NCBI RefSeq assembly: GCF_013408095.1 | Contig: NZ_JACBZF010000002.1 | Location: 434,001 to 498,000, forward strand | Source: Novosphingobium marinum | GTDB lineage: Bacteria > Pseudomonadota > Alphaproteobacteria > Sphingomonadales > Sphingomonadaceae | Direction of reading: 5' to 3' | Length of the DNA stretch: 64,000 nucleotides | In this document: one piece after another, positions 52,073 to 61,674 of the stretch | Layout: each line of letters begins with the position of its first letter | Numbering within the stretch: position 1 is the first letter of the stretch | The notes under the pieces: generated by a model | What the model saw: the letters and a program-made list of their open reading frames with translations, nothing else | What the model was told of the DNA's origin: nothing | The model's database searches: none | Position numbers and translations under genes: made by a program

Positions 52073-52954
52073 ATGCCGATGTGCGATGACTATACCGCCG
52101 AAGCCGAGGAAGAGGCCCTTCGCAAGCGCGGGTTGAGCCGCCGTGAATTTACCGCTCTCGGTGCTGCCGCGGCACTGGCCGGGTGCGCGGGCGCGAACGG
52201 CACCGCCGCCGATGGCGGCGAGCTTGTCGAACGGACGGTCCAGGTAACGACGAGCGACGGCGTTGCCGACGCGTTCTTCGTGCATCCCGCGCAGGGCGCC
52301 CATCCCGGCGTGATCCTCTGGCCCGACATCGCCGGCTTGCGCGACGTGTTCAAGATCATGGCGCGCCGCCTCGCATCGCAAGGATATGCGGTCCTCGCCG
52401 TGAACCAGTATTATCGCAATGCGCCCGCCCCCGTGCTCGGCGCGTTCTCCGAATGGCGCACGCCCGAGGGCAGGGAGAAGATCGCGCCGATGCGCGAGGC
52501 GATCACGCCCTCCGCGACCACGCGCGATGCCAAGGCCTTCGTCGCCTATCTCGACCAGCAGCAAAGCGTCGACAAGGCGCGCGGCATCGGCAGCAACGGC
52601 TATTGCATGGGCGGACCCTTCACCGTGCGCACGGCGGCTGCGGCCCCCGGTCGTGTGCGGGCCGCGGCCTCGTTCCACGGTGCCGGTCTCGTTGCGGAAG
52701 GGGATGACAGCCCGCATGAGCTGCTCGACGACACGCAAGCCGCCTACCTCTTCGCCATCGCGCGCAACGACGACGAGAAGTCGCCCGATCACAAGACGAT
52801 CCTGCGCCAGGCCGCCGATGCAGCCGGGGTGCCGGCCGAGATAGAGGTCTATCCGGCGGATCACGGATGGTGCGTGGCGGACTCCCCGGCCTACGACGCG
52901 ACACAGGCGGAGCGGGCGTGGAGCGCCATGATGCGGCTTTTCGACGGATTGTGA
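52073..52954 (+). CDS. dienelactone hydrolase-family protein, probably exported
   Basis: This 293-residue alpha/beta hydrolase has the dienelactone-hydrolase triad: the cysteine nucleophile in GSNGYCMGGPFTV (about 181-193), an aspartate in ARNDDEKSP and a histidine in ADHGWCVAD. The N-terminus has a Tat-like twin arginine (SRREFT) and a hydrophobic stretch ending in LAGC, a possible lipobox. Classic members are cytosolic. ATG 52073 follows AGGAG by about five bases. The substrate is unknown. Confidence 0.85.
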   Translation: MPMCDDYTAEAEEEALRKRGLSRREFTALGAAAALAGCAGANGTAADGGELVERTVQVTTSDGVADAFFVHPAQGAHPGVILWPDIAGLRDVFKIMARRLASQGYAVLAVNQYYRNAPAPVLGAFSEWRTPEGREKIAPMREAITPSATTRDAKAFVAYLDQQQSVDKARGIGSNGYCMGGPFTVRTAAAAPGRVRAAASFHGAGLVAEGDDSPHELLDDTQAAYLFAIARNDDEKSPDHKTILRQAADAAGVPAEIEVYPADHGWCVADSPAYDATQAERAWSAMMRLFDGL

Positions 52955-53050
52955 CCGGGAAATAACAACGGGTCCGGTTACGCCGGATTTACTTGCCCCC
53001 CCTACAGTCCGCGCTAAGATTTCGCGCGGGGTTCGTGAGGAGGGTACGAA

Positions 53051-54043
53051 ATGGGTTACTTCGCCATTGCGCTGATCGCGCTCGTGGTGATTTTCCTGTT
53101 TGCCGGCGTTGTCGTCGTGCGGCAGGGCTACGTCTACACGATCGAGCGGTTCGGCAAGTTCACCAAGTCGGCCGACCCCGGCCTGCACGTGATTACGCCG
53201 TTCATCGATCGCGTCGGGCACAAGATCAACATGATGGAGCAGGTGCTCGACATTCCCGGGCAGGAAATCATCACCAAGGACAACGCCATGGTCGGCGTCG
53301 ATGCGGTGGTGTTCTTCCAGGTGCTCGAGGCGGGCAAGGCCGCGTACGAGGTGTCGGGCCTCCACAACGCGATCATGGCGCTCACCACCACGAACCTGCG
53401 TACGGTGATGGGTTCGATGGACCTCGACGAGACGCTGTCGAAGCGCGACGAGATCAACGCGCGCCTGCTTTCAGTCGTCGATCACGCGACCTCGCCGTGG
53501 GGCGTCAAGATCACGCGCGTCGAGATCAAGGACATCCGCCCGCCGCTCGACATCTCCGAGGCGATGGCGCGCCAGATGAAGGCAGAGCGCCTCAAGCGCG
53601 CCGAGATCCTCGAGGCCGAGGGCGACCGCGCGTCGCAGATCCTGCGCGCCGAGGGCACCAAGCAATCGCAGATCCTCGCCGCCGAGGGCCGCCGCGAATC
53701 GGCATTCCGCGACGCCGAGGCGCGCGAGCGCGAGGCCGAGGCCGAGGCACGCGCGACGCACATGGTCAGCCAGGCGATCGCCGATTCGGGCGTGCAGGCG
53801 ATCAACTACTTCGTCGCGCAGCGGTACACCGACGCGGTCGCCAAGTTCGCGACATCGCCCAATGCCAAGACCATCCTGTTCCCGGTCGAAGCGACGCAGC
53901 TCATCGGCACGCTCGGCGGGATCGGGGAGCTTGCCAAGGATGCGCTCGGCAAGGGACCGGACGGTCCTGCGCCGACACCGCCAGCGCCGCCGCGCCGCCC
54001 GGCCGGATCGTCGCCCACCGTTCCGCCGACGGGTAGCCGCTGA
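53051..54043 (+). CDS. SPFH/Band 7 membrane-scaffold protein
   Basis: This 330-residue stomatin/paraslipin-type protein (QmcA-like) has an N-terminal membrane helix (GYFAIALIALVVIFLFAGVV), the SPFH domain (VVRQGYVYTIERFGKFTKSA; MEQVLDIPGQEIITKDNAMV; TLRTVMG-like LRTVMGSMDL) and a long alanine/glutamate/arginine coiled coil (about 175-240). A proline-rich tail follows. It should form ring assemblies on the inner membrane. GAGGAGGG precedes the ATG. It shares one base with the NfeD gene, its standard partner. Confidence 0.93.
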   Translation: MGYFAIALIALVVIFLFAGVVVVRQGYVYTIERFGKFTKSADPGLHVITPFIDRVGHKINMMEQVLDIPGQEIITKDNAMVGVDAVVFFQVLEAGKAAYEVSGLHNAIMALTTTNLRTVMGSMDLDETLSKRDEINARLLSVVDHATSPWGVKITRVEIKDIRPPLDISEAMARQMKAERLKRAEILEAEGDRASQILRAEGTKQSQILAAEGRRESAFRDAEAREREAEAEARATHMVSQAIADSGVQAINYFVAQRYTDAVAKFATSPNAKTILFPVEATQLIGTLGGIGELAKDALGKGPDGPAPTPPAPPRRPAGSSPTVPPTGSR

Positions 54044-54489
54044 TGGACTGGATCAACGATCTGGCCCCGCACTGGATCTGGCTGGCGCTGGGCGTCTTTC
54101 TCGCTGCGGCAGAGATCGCCGTGCCCGGCACCTTCCTGATCTGGATGGCCGGGGCCGCGATCATCACCGGCATTGCCGCCTGGCTGCTTCCGATCGGCCT
54201 TTTCGTGCAGATCATGCTGTTCGCCGCGCTGGCGATCGCTGCCGTATTCCTTGGCCGCCGCTACCTGCGCGACAATCCGATCGAGGCCTTCGACCCCAAG
54301 ATGAACGACCGCGGCGCGCGCATCATGGGCGAAACCGTTGTCGTCGTCACCGCTATCCAGGGCGGAACGGGCAGGGTGCGGCTGGGCGACAGCGAATGGC
54401 TCGCCAAGGGAGCGGACGCGGCTCCCGGCACGCGCCTGCGCGTCGCCGGTCACGACGGCGTGGTGCTGATCGTCGAACCGATTGCCTGA
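54043..54489 (+). CDS. NfeD-like membrane protein
   Basis: This 148-residue short NfeD has two to three membrane helices (HWIWLALGVFLAAAEIAVPG, LIWMAGAAIITGIAAWLL, LFAALAIAAVFLGRRYL) and a C-terminal OB-fold (RIMGETVVVVTAIQGGTGRV, SEWLAKG, GTRLRVAGHDGVVLIVEP). NfeD proteins bind SPFH scaffolds. The overlap with the upstream gene supports co-translation. Confidence 0.92.
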   Translation: MDWINDLAPHWIWLALGVFLAAAEIAVPGTFLIWMAGAAIITGIAAWLLPIGLFVQIMLFAALAIAAVFLGRRYLRDNPIEAFDPKMNDRGARIMGETVVVVTAIQGGTGRVRLGDSEWLAKGADAAPGTRLRVAGHDGVVLIVEPIA

Positions 54490-54516
54490 TCGCGCCTTTT
54501 CGGCGAAACACGCCGG

Positions 54517-55041
54517 ATGCGCCTTCAAACGGACAGGCTGGTCCTCCGCCCGGCGGGCTGGGAAGACCTCGATGCGATGCACGCGATCCTCGCGGACGAG
54601 CGTGCGACTGCATACTGGTCCACGCCCCCGCATTCCGATCTTGAAGAAACGAAAGAGTGGCTCGGACGAATGATCGCCATCCCGCCCGGTGAGGGCGAGG
54701 ATTTCATCGTCGAACGGGAAGGGCGCCTCATCGGCAAGGCGGGCCTCTACAGTTTCCCCGAGGTCGGTTTCATCTTCCATCCGGATTCGTGGGGGATGGG
54801 ATACGCGGCGGAAGCGCTGATCGCGGTGCTGCGGCGCGCTTTCGATGTACACCGCCTGCCGCGCGTCGAGGCGGATGTCGATCCGCGCAACGAACGGTCG
54901 CTCCGGCTTTTGGCGCAGCTCGGCTTCTTCGAAGTCCAGCGCATGGAAAGGACCTGGTTCGTCGGCGGCGAATGGACCGACAGCGTCTACCTGCACCTGC
55001 TTCCCTCCTTCCTCGACCGCGCGACGACGCGCGCTGCCTGA
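54517..55041 (+). CDS. GNAT-family N-acetyltransferase (RimJ/RimL-like)
   Basis: The protein has 174 residues. LQTDRLVLRPAGWEDLDAMH opens the domain, and the acetyl-CoA region is FIFHPDSWGMGYAAEALIAV (about 87-106). It closes with RVEADVDPRNERSLRLLAQL as in RimJ/RimL and related protein or aminoglycoside acetyltransferases. The target is unknown. It lies 27 bases after the NfeD gene. Confidence 0.88.
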   Translation: MRLQTDRLVLRPAGWEDLDAMHAILADERATAYWSTPPHSDLEETKEWLGRMIAIPPGEGEDFIVEREGRLIGKAGLYSFPEVGFIFHPDSWGMGYAAEALIAVLRRAFDVHRLPRVEADVDPRNERSLRLLAQLGFFEVQRMERTWFVGGEWTDSVYLHLLPSFLDRATTRAA

Positions 55042-55097
55042 AAGCTTGAGAAGACGCTTCGCGCTACCATATCCTGTGCCGAAGGAGACTGCATCCG

Positions 55098-55499
55098 ATG
55101 ACCGAGAAGCTTAAGCTTTCAGAGGCCCAGTGGCGCGAACGCCTGAGTCCCGAGCAATACCACGTGCTGCGCGAGGCGGGCACCGAGCGGGCCTTCACCG
55201 GCGAGTACGAAAAGAACAAGGCCGAGGGCGAGTACCGCTGCGCCGGATGCGGCCAGCCGCTGTTCGAGTCTTCCGACAAGTACGATTCCGGCTCCGGCTG
55301 GCCCAGCTTCGTCCGGCCCGCCGATGCCACTGCGGTGGAGGAGCACAACGACGCTTCGCATGGCATGGTGCGGACAGAAGTGGTCTGCTCGAAATGCGAA
55401 GGGCACCTTGGCCATGTCTTTCCGGACGGTCCCGCCCCGACGGGCCTGCGCTACTGCATCAACAGCGCCGCGCTCGAGTTCGAGCCCTGCAAGGACTGA
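55098..55499 (+). CDS. msrB: peptide-methionine (R)-S-oxide reductase
   Basis: MsrB repairs the R form of oxidised methionine. The 133 residues include [20 protein letters not shown], the two zinc CxxC pairs ([11 protein letters not shown] and [14 protein letters not shown]), SGSGWPSF and the catalytic cysteine in [13 protein letters not shown] (about 117-129). It fits, with ahpCF, a set of oxidative-damage defences. The ATG is 56 bases after the acetyltransferase gene. Confidence 0.96.
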   Translation: MTEKLKLSEAQWRERLSPEQYHVLREAGTERAFTGEYEKNKAEGEYRCAGCGQPLFESSDKYDSGSGWPSFVRPADATAVEEHNDASHGMVRTEVVCSKCEGHLGHVFPDGPAPTGLRYCINSAALEFEPCKD

Positions 55500-55609
55500 C
55501 CCTGCTCCGGACGTCGCATCGCCGTTAAGCATGGGTTACAAATGCCTGTGCAAGGTGTATTCCGACCTCGGACGACTTGCGTCCGCCACAGGGGGCAGTT
55601 CTTAAAGAC

Positions 55610-57883
55610 ATGGCAGCAGACGCCAACCGGCGCCGCCGACGCAAGGGCAGCTCCCCCGAACCCGAAGAGAAGAAGCCGTTCTGGCGGCGCGCGTTGCGAT
55701 CCCTGTTCATATGGGGCACCGCGTTCGCGCTCCTCGCGCTGATCTTCGTGGGCACCGCCGTCTACATGACGGCCAGCTCGCTCCCGACCTATTCCGCCCT
55801 GAAATCGAGCCAGAACGGCCAAATGATCGTCGTGCGCGCGCGCGACGGCACGGAACTCGTCTCGCTCGGCCCCAGCTACGGCAAGTGGCTGGAATATGAA
55901 CAGATTCCCGAGACGATGAAGACCGCGATGGTTTCGGTCGAGGATCGCCGTTTCCGCTCGCACATCGGCGTCGATCCCATCGGCGTGGTGCGGTCGGTCT
56001 GGGTGCGCGTGCAAAGCGGTTCCTGGCGGCAGGGCGGCTCGACCATCACCCAGCAGCTTGCCCGCAACATATTCCTCAACAACAACCGCACCTTCGGCCG
56101 CAAGGTCAAGGAAGCGGTCCTTGCGGTGGCCCTTGAGACGAAGTTCTCCAAGGACGAGATTCTCGAGCTCTACCTGAACAAGGTCTACTTCGGCGGCGGC
56201 GCCTACGGGATCGATGCCGCCAGCCGCAAGTTCTTCGGCCACCCGGCCACGGACCTGTCGCTCGCCGAATCCGCAATCATCGCAGGGCTGGTCAAGGCGC
56301 CATCGCGCTACTCGCCCACCGCCGATGTCGCCGCCGCCGTATCGCGTGGCAAGGTCGTCATGCAGGTGATGGAGGCGAACGGCGCGATCAGTTCGGCGCG
56401 CGCCGCCGAGATCGATCTCGACACGGTCAGGATCGCCAAGGAAGAAGGGCAGAATTCGGTCCGCTACTTCACCGACTGGGCCTTGCCGCAGCTCGACCTC
56501 CTGCTGCCCTACGATACCGATGAGCCGATCGAGGTCTGGACCACGCTCGATGTCGGCATGCAGCGCACGGCGACGACAGCGGTGCAGTCCAACGCGCCCA
56601 AGGGCGCGGAGGGCGCGCTTGTCAGCATGGACCGCGACGGGGCGGTCCTTGCGATGGTCGGCGGGACCGACTACGTGACGTCGAACTACAACCGCGCGGT
56701 GCAGTCGGTGCGCCAGCCGGGTTCCGCCTGGAAGCTGTTCGTCTATCTCGCCGCGCTCGAGGCGGGATACACGCCGCAGGACATGGTCGTCGACGAGCCG
56801 GTCACGATCGATGGCTGGAGCCCGCGCAATTCGGGCGGGCGCTTTGCAGGCGAGATCGACGTCCGGTCGGCGTTCGCCTATTCCAAGAACACCGTCGCTG
56901 CGCAGCTGGGCAACGAAGTCGGGTTCGGCACGGTCGCCAGCATGGCCCGGCGGTTCGGCATAACGACGCCGATCAGCACGCTTCCCGCGATGGTCCTCGG
57001 CGCATCCGAAGTCCGCCTGATCGACATGACCCGCGCGTTCGCATCGGTCGCGGCAAACGGAACCTCGGTCGAACCGTACGGCATCGTCAAGGTAACCGGG
57101 ACCGACGGCGACGTGATCTATGAGCGCGAAAGCCGCCGAGCCGAAGTGCTCGTCCCGCAATATGTCGCGGCGGGCATCACCGACCTGCTGCAATCGGCGG
57201 TGGCGACGGGTACGGGCCGCGCCGCCGACATCGGCCGGCCGGTAGCGGGCAAGACCGGTACCACGAGCTCGAACAAGGACGGCTGGTTCCTCGGATTCTC
57301 GAGCGGGATCACGACCGGCGTCTGGATGGGGCGCGACGATGCCAGGGCAGTACCCGGCCTGCAGGGCGGGCGCGCACCTGCCCGCGCCTTCGCGGCCTTC
57401 ATGCGCTACGCGGTCAAGGACCGCCCGGTCGAGCAGTTCGACACCGAGCTCAAGCTGCCCGACTGGCAGCTCGAGCCGGACGACGAATTCCTCTTCGGCG
57501 ATCCCGACGACTATTATTTCGTCGACGAGCAGGGCAACCTGATCGAGCCCGGCGGCCAGTACGAGCCGCTTCCTCCCGGAGCCGCGCCGCCACCCGACCG
57601 CAACCGGCCTGACTATGCCGACGATCCGGGACCCGGCGGCCCGCCGCCTGCCGCAAGCGACGATTTCCTCGACCGCGCGACGGGTGCCCGCGATCCCGGC
57701 CTTCGCGCCGCACCGCCCGCGCCGGGCTCGCGGCAAACCGATCCTCGCTCTGCAAGCGGGGTTTCGGTCACGCGCGGGGCGGGGCAGCCCGAGGCGACCC
57801 GACCGCCTGCCGAGGCGCCGCGTCGCCCGATAGGAAACGCGCCGCAGGCGATAGAGCCTGCGACGCGTCCCGGTTCACCTTGA
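55610..57883 (+). CDS. penicillin-binding protein 1A (transglycosylase/transpeptidase)
   Basis: This class A PBP has 757 residues. A basic cytoplasmic head is followed by one membrane helix (about 36-56). The GT51 glycosyltransferase has the catalytic glutamate in VSVEDRRFRSHIG and GGSTITQQLARNIFL. The transpeptidase has SxxK in GSAWKLF, SxN in YSKNTV and KTG in GKTGTTSSNKDGW. The C-terminal 110 residues are proline-rich and probably disordered. ATG 55610 is chosen; the frame opens at 55577. It is convergent with degP. Confidence 0.94.
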   Translation: MAADANRRRRRKGSSPEPEEKKPFWRRALRSLFIWGTAFALLALIFVGTAVYMTASSLPTYSALKSSQNGQMIVVRARDGTELVSLGPSYGKWLEYEQIPETMKTAMVSVEDRRFRSHIGVDPIGVVRSVWVRVQSGSWRQGGSTITQQLARNIFLNNNRTFGRKVKEAVLAVALETKFSKDEILELYLNKVYFGGGAYGIDAASRKFFGHPATDLSLAESAIIAGLVKAPSRYSPTADVAAAVSRGKVVMQVMEANGAISSARAAEIDLDTVRIAKEEGQNSVRYFTDWALPQLDLLLPYDTDEPIEVWTTLDVGMQRTATTAVQSNAPKGAEGALVSMDRDGAVLAMVGGTDYVTSNYNRAVQSVRQPGSAWKLFVYLAALEAGYTPQDMVVDEPVTIDGWSPRNSGGRFAGEIDVRSAFAYSKNTVAAQLGNEVGFGTVASMARRFGITTPISTLPAMVLGASEVRLIDMTRAFASVAANGTSVEPYGIVKVTGTDGDVIYERESRRAEVLVPQYVAAGITDLLQSAVATGTGRAADIGRPVAGKTGTTSSNKDGWFLGFSSGITTGVWMGRDDARAVPGLQGGRAPARAFAAFMRYAVKDRPVEQFDTELKLPDWQLEPDDEFLFGDPDDYYFVDEQGNLIEPGGQYEPLPPGAAPPPDRNRPDYADDPGPGGPPPAASDDFLDRATGARDPGLRAAPPAPGSRQTDPRSASGVSVTRGAGQPEATRPPAEAPRRPIGNAPQAIEPATRPGSP

Positions 57884-57906
57884 ACTGTTGCGTCTGAAGC
57901 GCCCGC

Positions 57907-59433
57907 TCAGCGGAGCCTGACAGGAACGTAGGCCGGAGACTGTCCGCGCCGCTGGATGCGCAGCAGGACCGCGTCGCGCTCGGATTGCCGGGCGCTGCGG
58001 ATCGCGTTCTCGAGCGCCTGCACCGTGGCGGTGTCCTCGTAATTGGCCGAAAGGATGATGTCGCCCCGGCGCACGCCCTTGCGCGCAGCGTCCGAGTTCG
58101 GATCGACGGCATTGACCACCACGCCCGAGACGTCGTTGCCAACGCCGAGCTGGCGCGCGATCTGCGCAGTCATCGGGATGACCGAAAGACCGAGCGACTG
58201 TTCGGCGACGCCGTCGCCCTGCTGTTCGGGATCCTGCTGGAAGGGATTGCCTTCCTCGTCGTCAGGATCGAACTGCTGGGCAAGCTGCTCGTCGGGCGGG
58301 CGCTGCTCGACCGTCGCGCGCACCGTCGTCCGGCGGCCGTTGCGGATAAGCTCGATCGGGATGCGGCTTCCGGGAGACGTGCTGGCCACCAGGAACGAAA
58401 GCGTCTGGTCGCGCGTCACGTCGCGTCCGTTGACCGAGATGACCACGTCGCCGGCCCTGATTCCCGCCTTCTCGGCGGCACCGCCAGGCTCGACGGCCTG
58501 GACGAATTCGCCGCGATTGCGCTCGATCCCGAGCGAGTCGGCGAGGTCGTCGGTGATCGGCTGGATGCGCACGCCCAGATAGCCGCGCTCGACCCGTTCG
58601 CCGCGCCGCAGCTGCTCGACGATCGGCGCCGCGATCTCCGCCGGGATGGCAAAGCCGATGCCGACGCTTCCTCCCGTGGGGGAGAAGATGGCGTTGTTGA
58701 TGCCGATGACGTTGCCCTGCATGTCGAACATAGGGCCGCCGGAGTTGCCCCGGTTGATGGCGGCATCGGTCTGGATGTAACGGTCGTACCCGCCCTGGCC
58801 GGTGTTGCGGTACACGGCCGAGATGATGCCCGCCGTGACCGTCCCGCCAAGTCCGAACGGGTTGCCGATCGCCATCACCCAGTCGCCGACGCGGGCCTGC
58901 GAGGAATCGCCGAACGTCACGAAGGGCAAAGCCTTGCCGGCATCGATCTTTAGTACCGCGAGGTCGGAATAGGCGTCGCGGCCGACCATGCGAGCCGGAT
59001 ATTCGGTGCCGTTGGGCATCGTTACGGTGATCGATTCGACCTCGCCACGACCGTCCGCGACGATGACGTGATTGTTGGTCACGACGTATCCGTCAGCCGA
59101 GATGATGAACCCGGAGCCGAGCGATTGCGCCTCGCGCGTCTGCGGTCCGCGGTTCTGGCCGCCGAACAGGTCGGCGAACGGCGTTCCCGCGAACGGGTTG
59201 TTGTTCACTTGCACGCGCTGCCGCGTCGAGATGTTGACGACGGCGGGAGCAAGCTGCTCTGTCAGGTCGGCGAAGCTGCCGGGCGCACCCGCACGCGGCG
59301 TGATGCTCGTCATCCGGCTGTCTTCGTTCTGGGCGACCTGCGCTCCTGCGGGCAGGCCGGTCACCAGCGAAAGGGTTGCGCCGCCAAGCAGCAGCGCGGT
59401 GGTTACTCCATAAGCATATCGCACGGGCTTCAC
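57907..59433 (-). CDS. degP: periplasmic Do/DegP-family serine protease
   Basis: This 508-residue precursor of an HtrA-type protease and chaperone for misfolded envelope proteins has a signal peptide (about 1-31). Catalytic residues are the histidine in VVTNNHVIVADG, the aspartate in YSDLAVLKID and the serine in NRGNSGGPMFDM. Two PDZ domains follow (from about 290 and 410), with an acidic linker QQFDPDDEEGNPFQQDPEQQ between them. It lies 113 bases downstream of hflC and likely shares the hflK-hflC transcript. Confidence 0.93.
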   Translation of the reverse strand: MKPVRYAYGVTTALLLGGATLSLVTGLPAGAQVAQNEDSRMTSITPRAGAPGSFADLTEQLAPAVVNISTRQRVQVNNNPFAGTPFADLFGGQNRGPQTREAQSLGSGFIISADGYVVTNNHVIVADGRGEVESITVTMPNGTEYPARMVGRDAYSDLAVLKIDAGKALPFVTFGDSSQARVGDWVMAIGNPFGLGGTVTAGIISAVYRNTGQGGYDRYIQTDAAINRGNSGGPMFDMQGNVIGINNAIFSPTGGSVGIGFAIPAEIAAPIVEQLRRGERVERGYLGVRIQPITDDLADSLGIERNRGEFVQAVEPGGAAEKAGIRAGDVVISVNGRDVTRDQTLSFLVASTSPGSRIPIELIRNGRRTTVRATVEQRPPDEQLAQQFDPDDEEGNPFQQDPEQQGDGVAEQSLGLSVIPMTAQIARQLGVGNDVSGVVVNAVDPNSDAARKGVRRGDIILSANYEDTATVQALENAIRSARQSERDAVLLRIQRRGQSPAYVPVRLR

Positions 59434-59546
59434 GTCCTCTTGTTCCTTTGTCCTGCGTGGCGCCGCTCCCGGCGCGCTGGATTGCCTGTCCTATTCAAGT
59501 CCTCAGCCATGAACGGCGATTGAATGACAGGTGTAGTCGGTTCGCC

Positions 59547-60404
59547 TCAGTTCCCCGGATTGCGGAATTTGCGAAGGTATTCGTTGTCCGGCGAAAGGAT
59601 GATCGAGCTTTCCCCGGCCCCTTCGGCGAACGTGCGGTCATAGCTCTGCATCGCCCGGTAGAAATCGTAGAAGTCGGGGTCCTTGCCGAACGCATCGGCA
59701 TAAGTGCTGGCCGCGTTCGCTTCGGCTTCGGCGCGGATGATCTGCGCGTTCTTGCGGCCCTGCGCGCGGATCGTCGCGGCTTCCTGCTCGCGATCGGTCT
59801 GCATGCGCGTGTAGGCGGCCTCAAGCGGCGTGCCGTCGGGCAGGTCGGTCCGCTTGATGCGCACGTCGATCACCTGCGCGCCGTAGTTACGGGCCTGCCG
59901 GTCGAGGTTGTTGCGGATGTTGGTCATGGCATCGCCGCGCTCGGCGGTGAGCAGCGAAGCCATCGTGCGCCGGCCGAGTTCCTGGCGAAGCACCGAATTC
60001 AGGATCGGCTGGAGCTGCGCGACGACCTGCTCCTCGGTGCCCGCGTTCTCGACCATGCGGACCGGATCGATGATCCGGAAGCGAGCATAGGCATCGACCT
60101 GCAGGCGCTGCTGGTCGGCGGAAAGCACCTGCTGTCGCTCCATGTCGAGGTCGATCACGCGCTTCTCCACGCGCTGGACGCGCTCGATCAGCGGAATGCG
60201 CAGCACCATCCCCGCGCCGGTTTCGCCGTACGCCGTGTTCGGGCGGAAACGGTTGATGACGCGAACGGGCTCACCGGTGCGAACCACCACGGCCTGCTGC
60301 GTTTCGGGTACAATGACTACGCTTGCCAGAAGGGCGAGGATCACCACGCCAGCAAGCACGAGGATGGCCTTGTACTGGTCCCAGATACGTTCCATCGCGG
60401 TCAC
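59547..60404 (-). CDS. hflC: protease modulator HflC
   Basis: HflC forms with HflK a large cage around the FtsH protease in the inner membrane. The 285 residues have an N-terminal helix (AILVLAGVVILALLASVVIV) and a Band 7 domain (VRTGEPVRVINRFRPNTAYG, GMVLRIPLIERVQRVEKRVI). The DVRIKRTDLP motif and the AEANAASTYADAFGKDPDFY region are typical. ATG overlaps the hflK stop by four bases. Confidence 0.95.
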   Translation of the reverse strand: MTAMERIWDQYKAILVLAGVVILALLASVVIVPETQQAVVVRTGEPVRVINRFRPNTAYGETGAGMVLRIPLIERVQRVEKRVIDLDMERQQVLSADQQRLQVDAYARFRIIDPVRMVENAGTEEQVVAQLQPILNSVLRQELGRRTMASLLTAERGDAMTNIRNNLDRQARNYGAQVIDVRIKRTDLPDGTPLEAAYTRMQTDREQEAATIRAQGRKNAQIIRAEAEANAASTYADAFGKDPDFYDFYRAMQSYDRTFAEGAGESSIILSPDNEYLRKFRNPGN

Positions 60405-61576
60405 TCTCCCTGCTGCGCCGGTTGCGCCTGGTTCTGCGACTGCTGCGATCGGCGGCGTATCTCGGGCAGCGGCAGGTAGGGCGTTACGCCATCGGCTTCG
60501 ATGACCGTCTTGGGAGTCTGGCTGAGAACGCGTTCCATCGTCTCGTAGTACATGCGGCGGCGGGTGACCTGCGGGGCCAGCCGGTATTCCTCGTAGACCT
60601 TGTCGAAGGCGGCGGCCTCACCCTCGGCCTGCGCGAGGACCTGCTGGGCCCATGCCTGCGCGCGGTTCACGTCGGCATCGGCGTCCTGCTGTGCGGCGGA
60701 GACGTCCTTGAAGGCTTCGACCACGCGTTCGGGCGGGTCGGTCTTGTCGATCTCGACACCTTGGACGGCGATGCCCGACTTGTAGGCATCGAGGATCGCC
60801 TGCATGCGGGTGCGCACGCGCTGTTCGATCTCGGCGCGGCCCGCGCCCGAGAACGTGTTGTCGAGCGTCTGTTCGGCGACCGAGGCACGCATCGCGGCTT
60901 CGGCGACTTCGCGGACGGTTTCCTCGGGCTCGGCAAGCTGGAACTTGAATTGCTTCAGGTCCTTGATGTTCCAGCGGATGAGGTAACTGAGGTCGACGAG
61001 ATTCTGGTCGCCCGTGAGGATCAGCTTTTCGTTCGCGCCTTCAGGAATGCGGAACGAGCGGATGGTGCTCACCGGCTCGACATCGACTTGCTGGATCGGC
61101 CACGGCAGCGTGACGTTGAGGCCCGGTTGCAAGGTGCGCGAGTACTTGCCGAAGGTCGTGACAATGCCCTGTTCCTTGGGGCCGACCTGATGGACCATGC
61201 TGACGATCAGCCAGATGCCGACGATCGCGGCGACGAGCAGCGGAAACCAGCTACGCCCGCCGGGTGCCTGCGGAATGCGGAAATTGGGTCCGCCCGGCCC
61301 GCGCCGCGGACCTTCCGGGCCGCGATGCTTGAACAGGTCCTCGATACTGGCGGAACGGCGCGGCGGCTCCGCGTCGCCACCCGAGGGCAGCCAGGGATTG
61401 CGGGGGCCACGACCCGACGAGCGATCGGGGGCGTCGGTGTCGCCACCGTCCTGCCCGCCATCGCCCGCAGCGCCCTCGCCTCCGGCTCTCCGGCCCTTGT
61501 CCCCGCCACCCCACGGACTGCGGCGACCGGCCATCGCAAGCACGCCGCTGGTGAAAATACTCCCGAATGGTCTCAT
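60401..61576 (-). CDS. hflK: FtsH protease activity modulator HflK
   Basis: HflK is the partner of HflC. The 391 residues start with a glycine/arginine-rich cytoplasmic head (about 1-110), unusually rich in low-complexity repeats. A membrane helix follows (FPLLVAAIVGIWLIVSMVHQ), then the SPFH domain (GIVTTFGKYSRTLQPGLNVT, LTGDQNLVDLSYLIRWNIKD). The coiled coil QAWAQQVLAQAEGEAAAFDK and a glutamine-rich tail are typical. It is divergent from mrp with 98 bases between starts. Confidence 0.94.
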   Translation of the reverse strand: MRPFGSIFTSGVLAMAGRRSPWGGGDKGRRAGGEGAAGDGGQDGGDTDAPDRSSGRGPRNPWLPSGGDAEPPRRSASIEDLFKHRGPEGPRRGPGGPNFRIPQAPGGRSWFPLLVAAIVGIWLIVSMVHQVGPKEQGIVTTFGKYSRTLQPGLNVTLPWPIQQVDVEPVSTIRSFRIPEGANEKLILTGDQNLVDLSYLIRWNIKDLKQFKFQLAEPEETVREVAEAAMRASVAEQTLDNTFSGAGRAEIEQRVRTRMQAILDAYKSGIAVQGVEIDKTDPPERVVEAFKDVSAAQQDADADVNRAQAWAQQVLAQAEGEAAAFDKVYEEYRLAPQVTRRRMYYETMERVLSQTPKTVIEADGVTPYLPLPEIRRRSQQSQNQAQPAQQGE

Positions 61577-61674
61577 GCCTGCAGTTATAGGAATGCCTGA
61601 CGTACAAAAACAGTGCCAAAGCGCGCTTTTTCCTTGCTAGGGGGCGCGGCGAGGGCCACCGGCAAGGAGAAACG

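Noticed and set aside
55451..57736. Antisense open frame of 761 codons
   Set aside because: It is the shadow of msrB/PBP1A, with no ribosome site and no recognisable motif.
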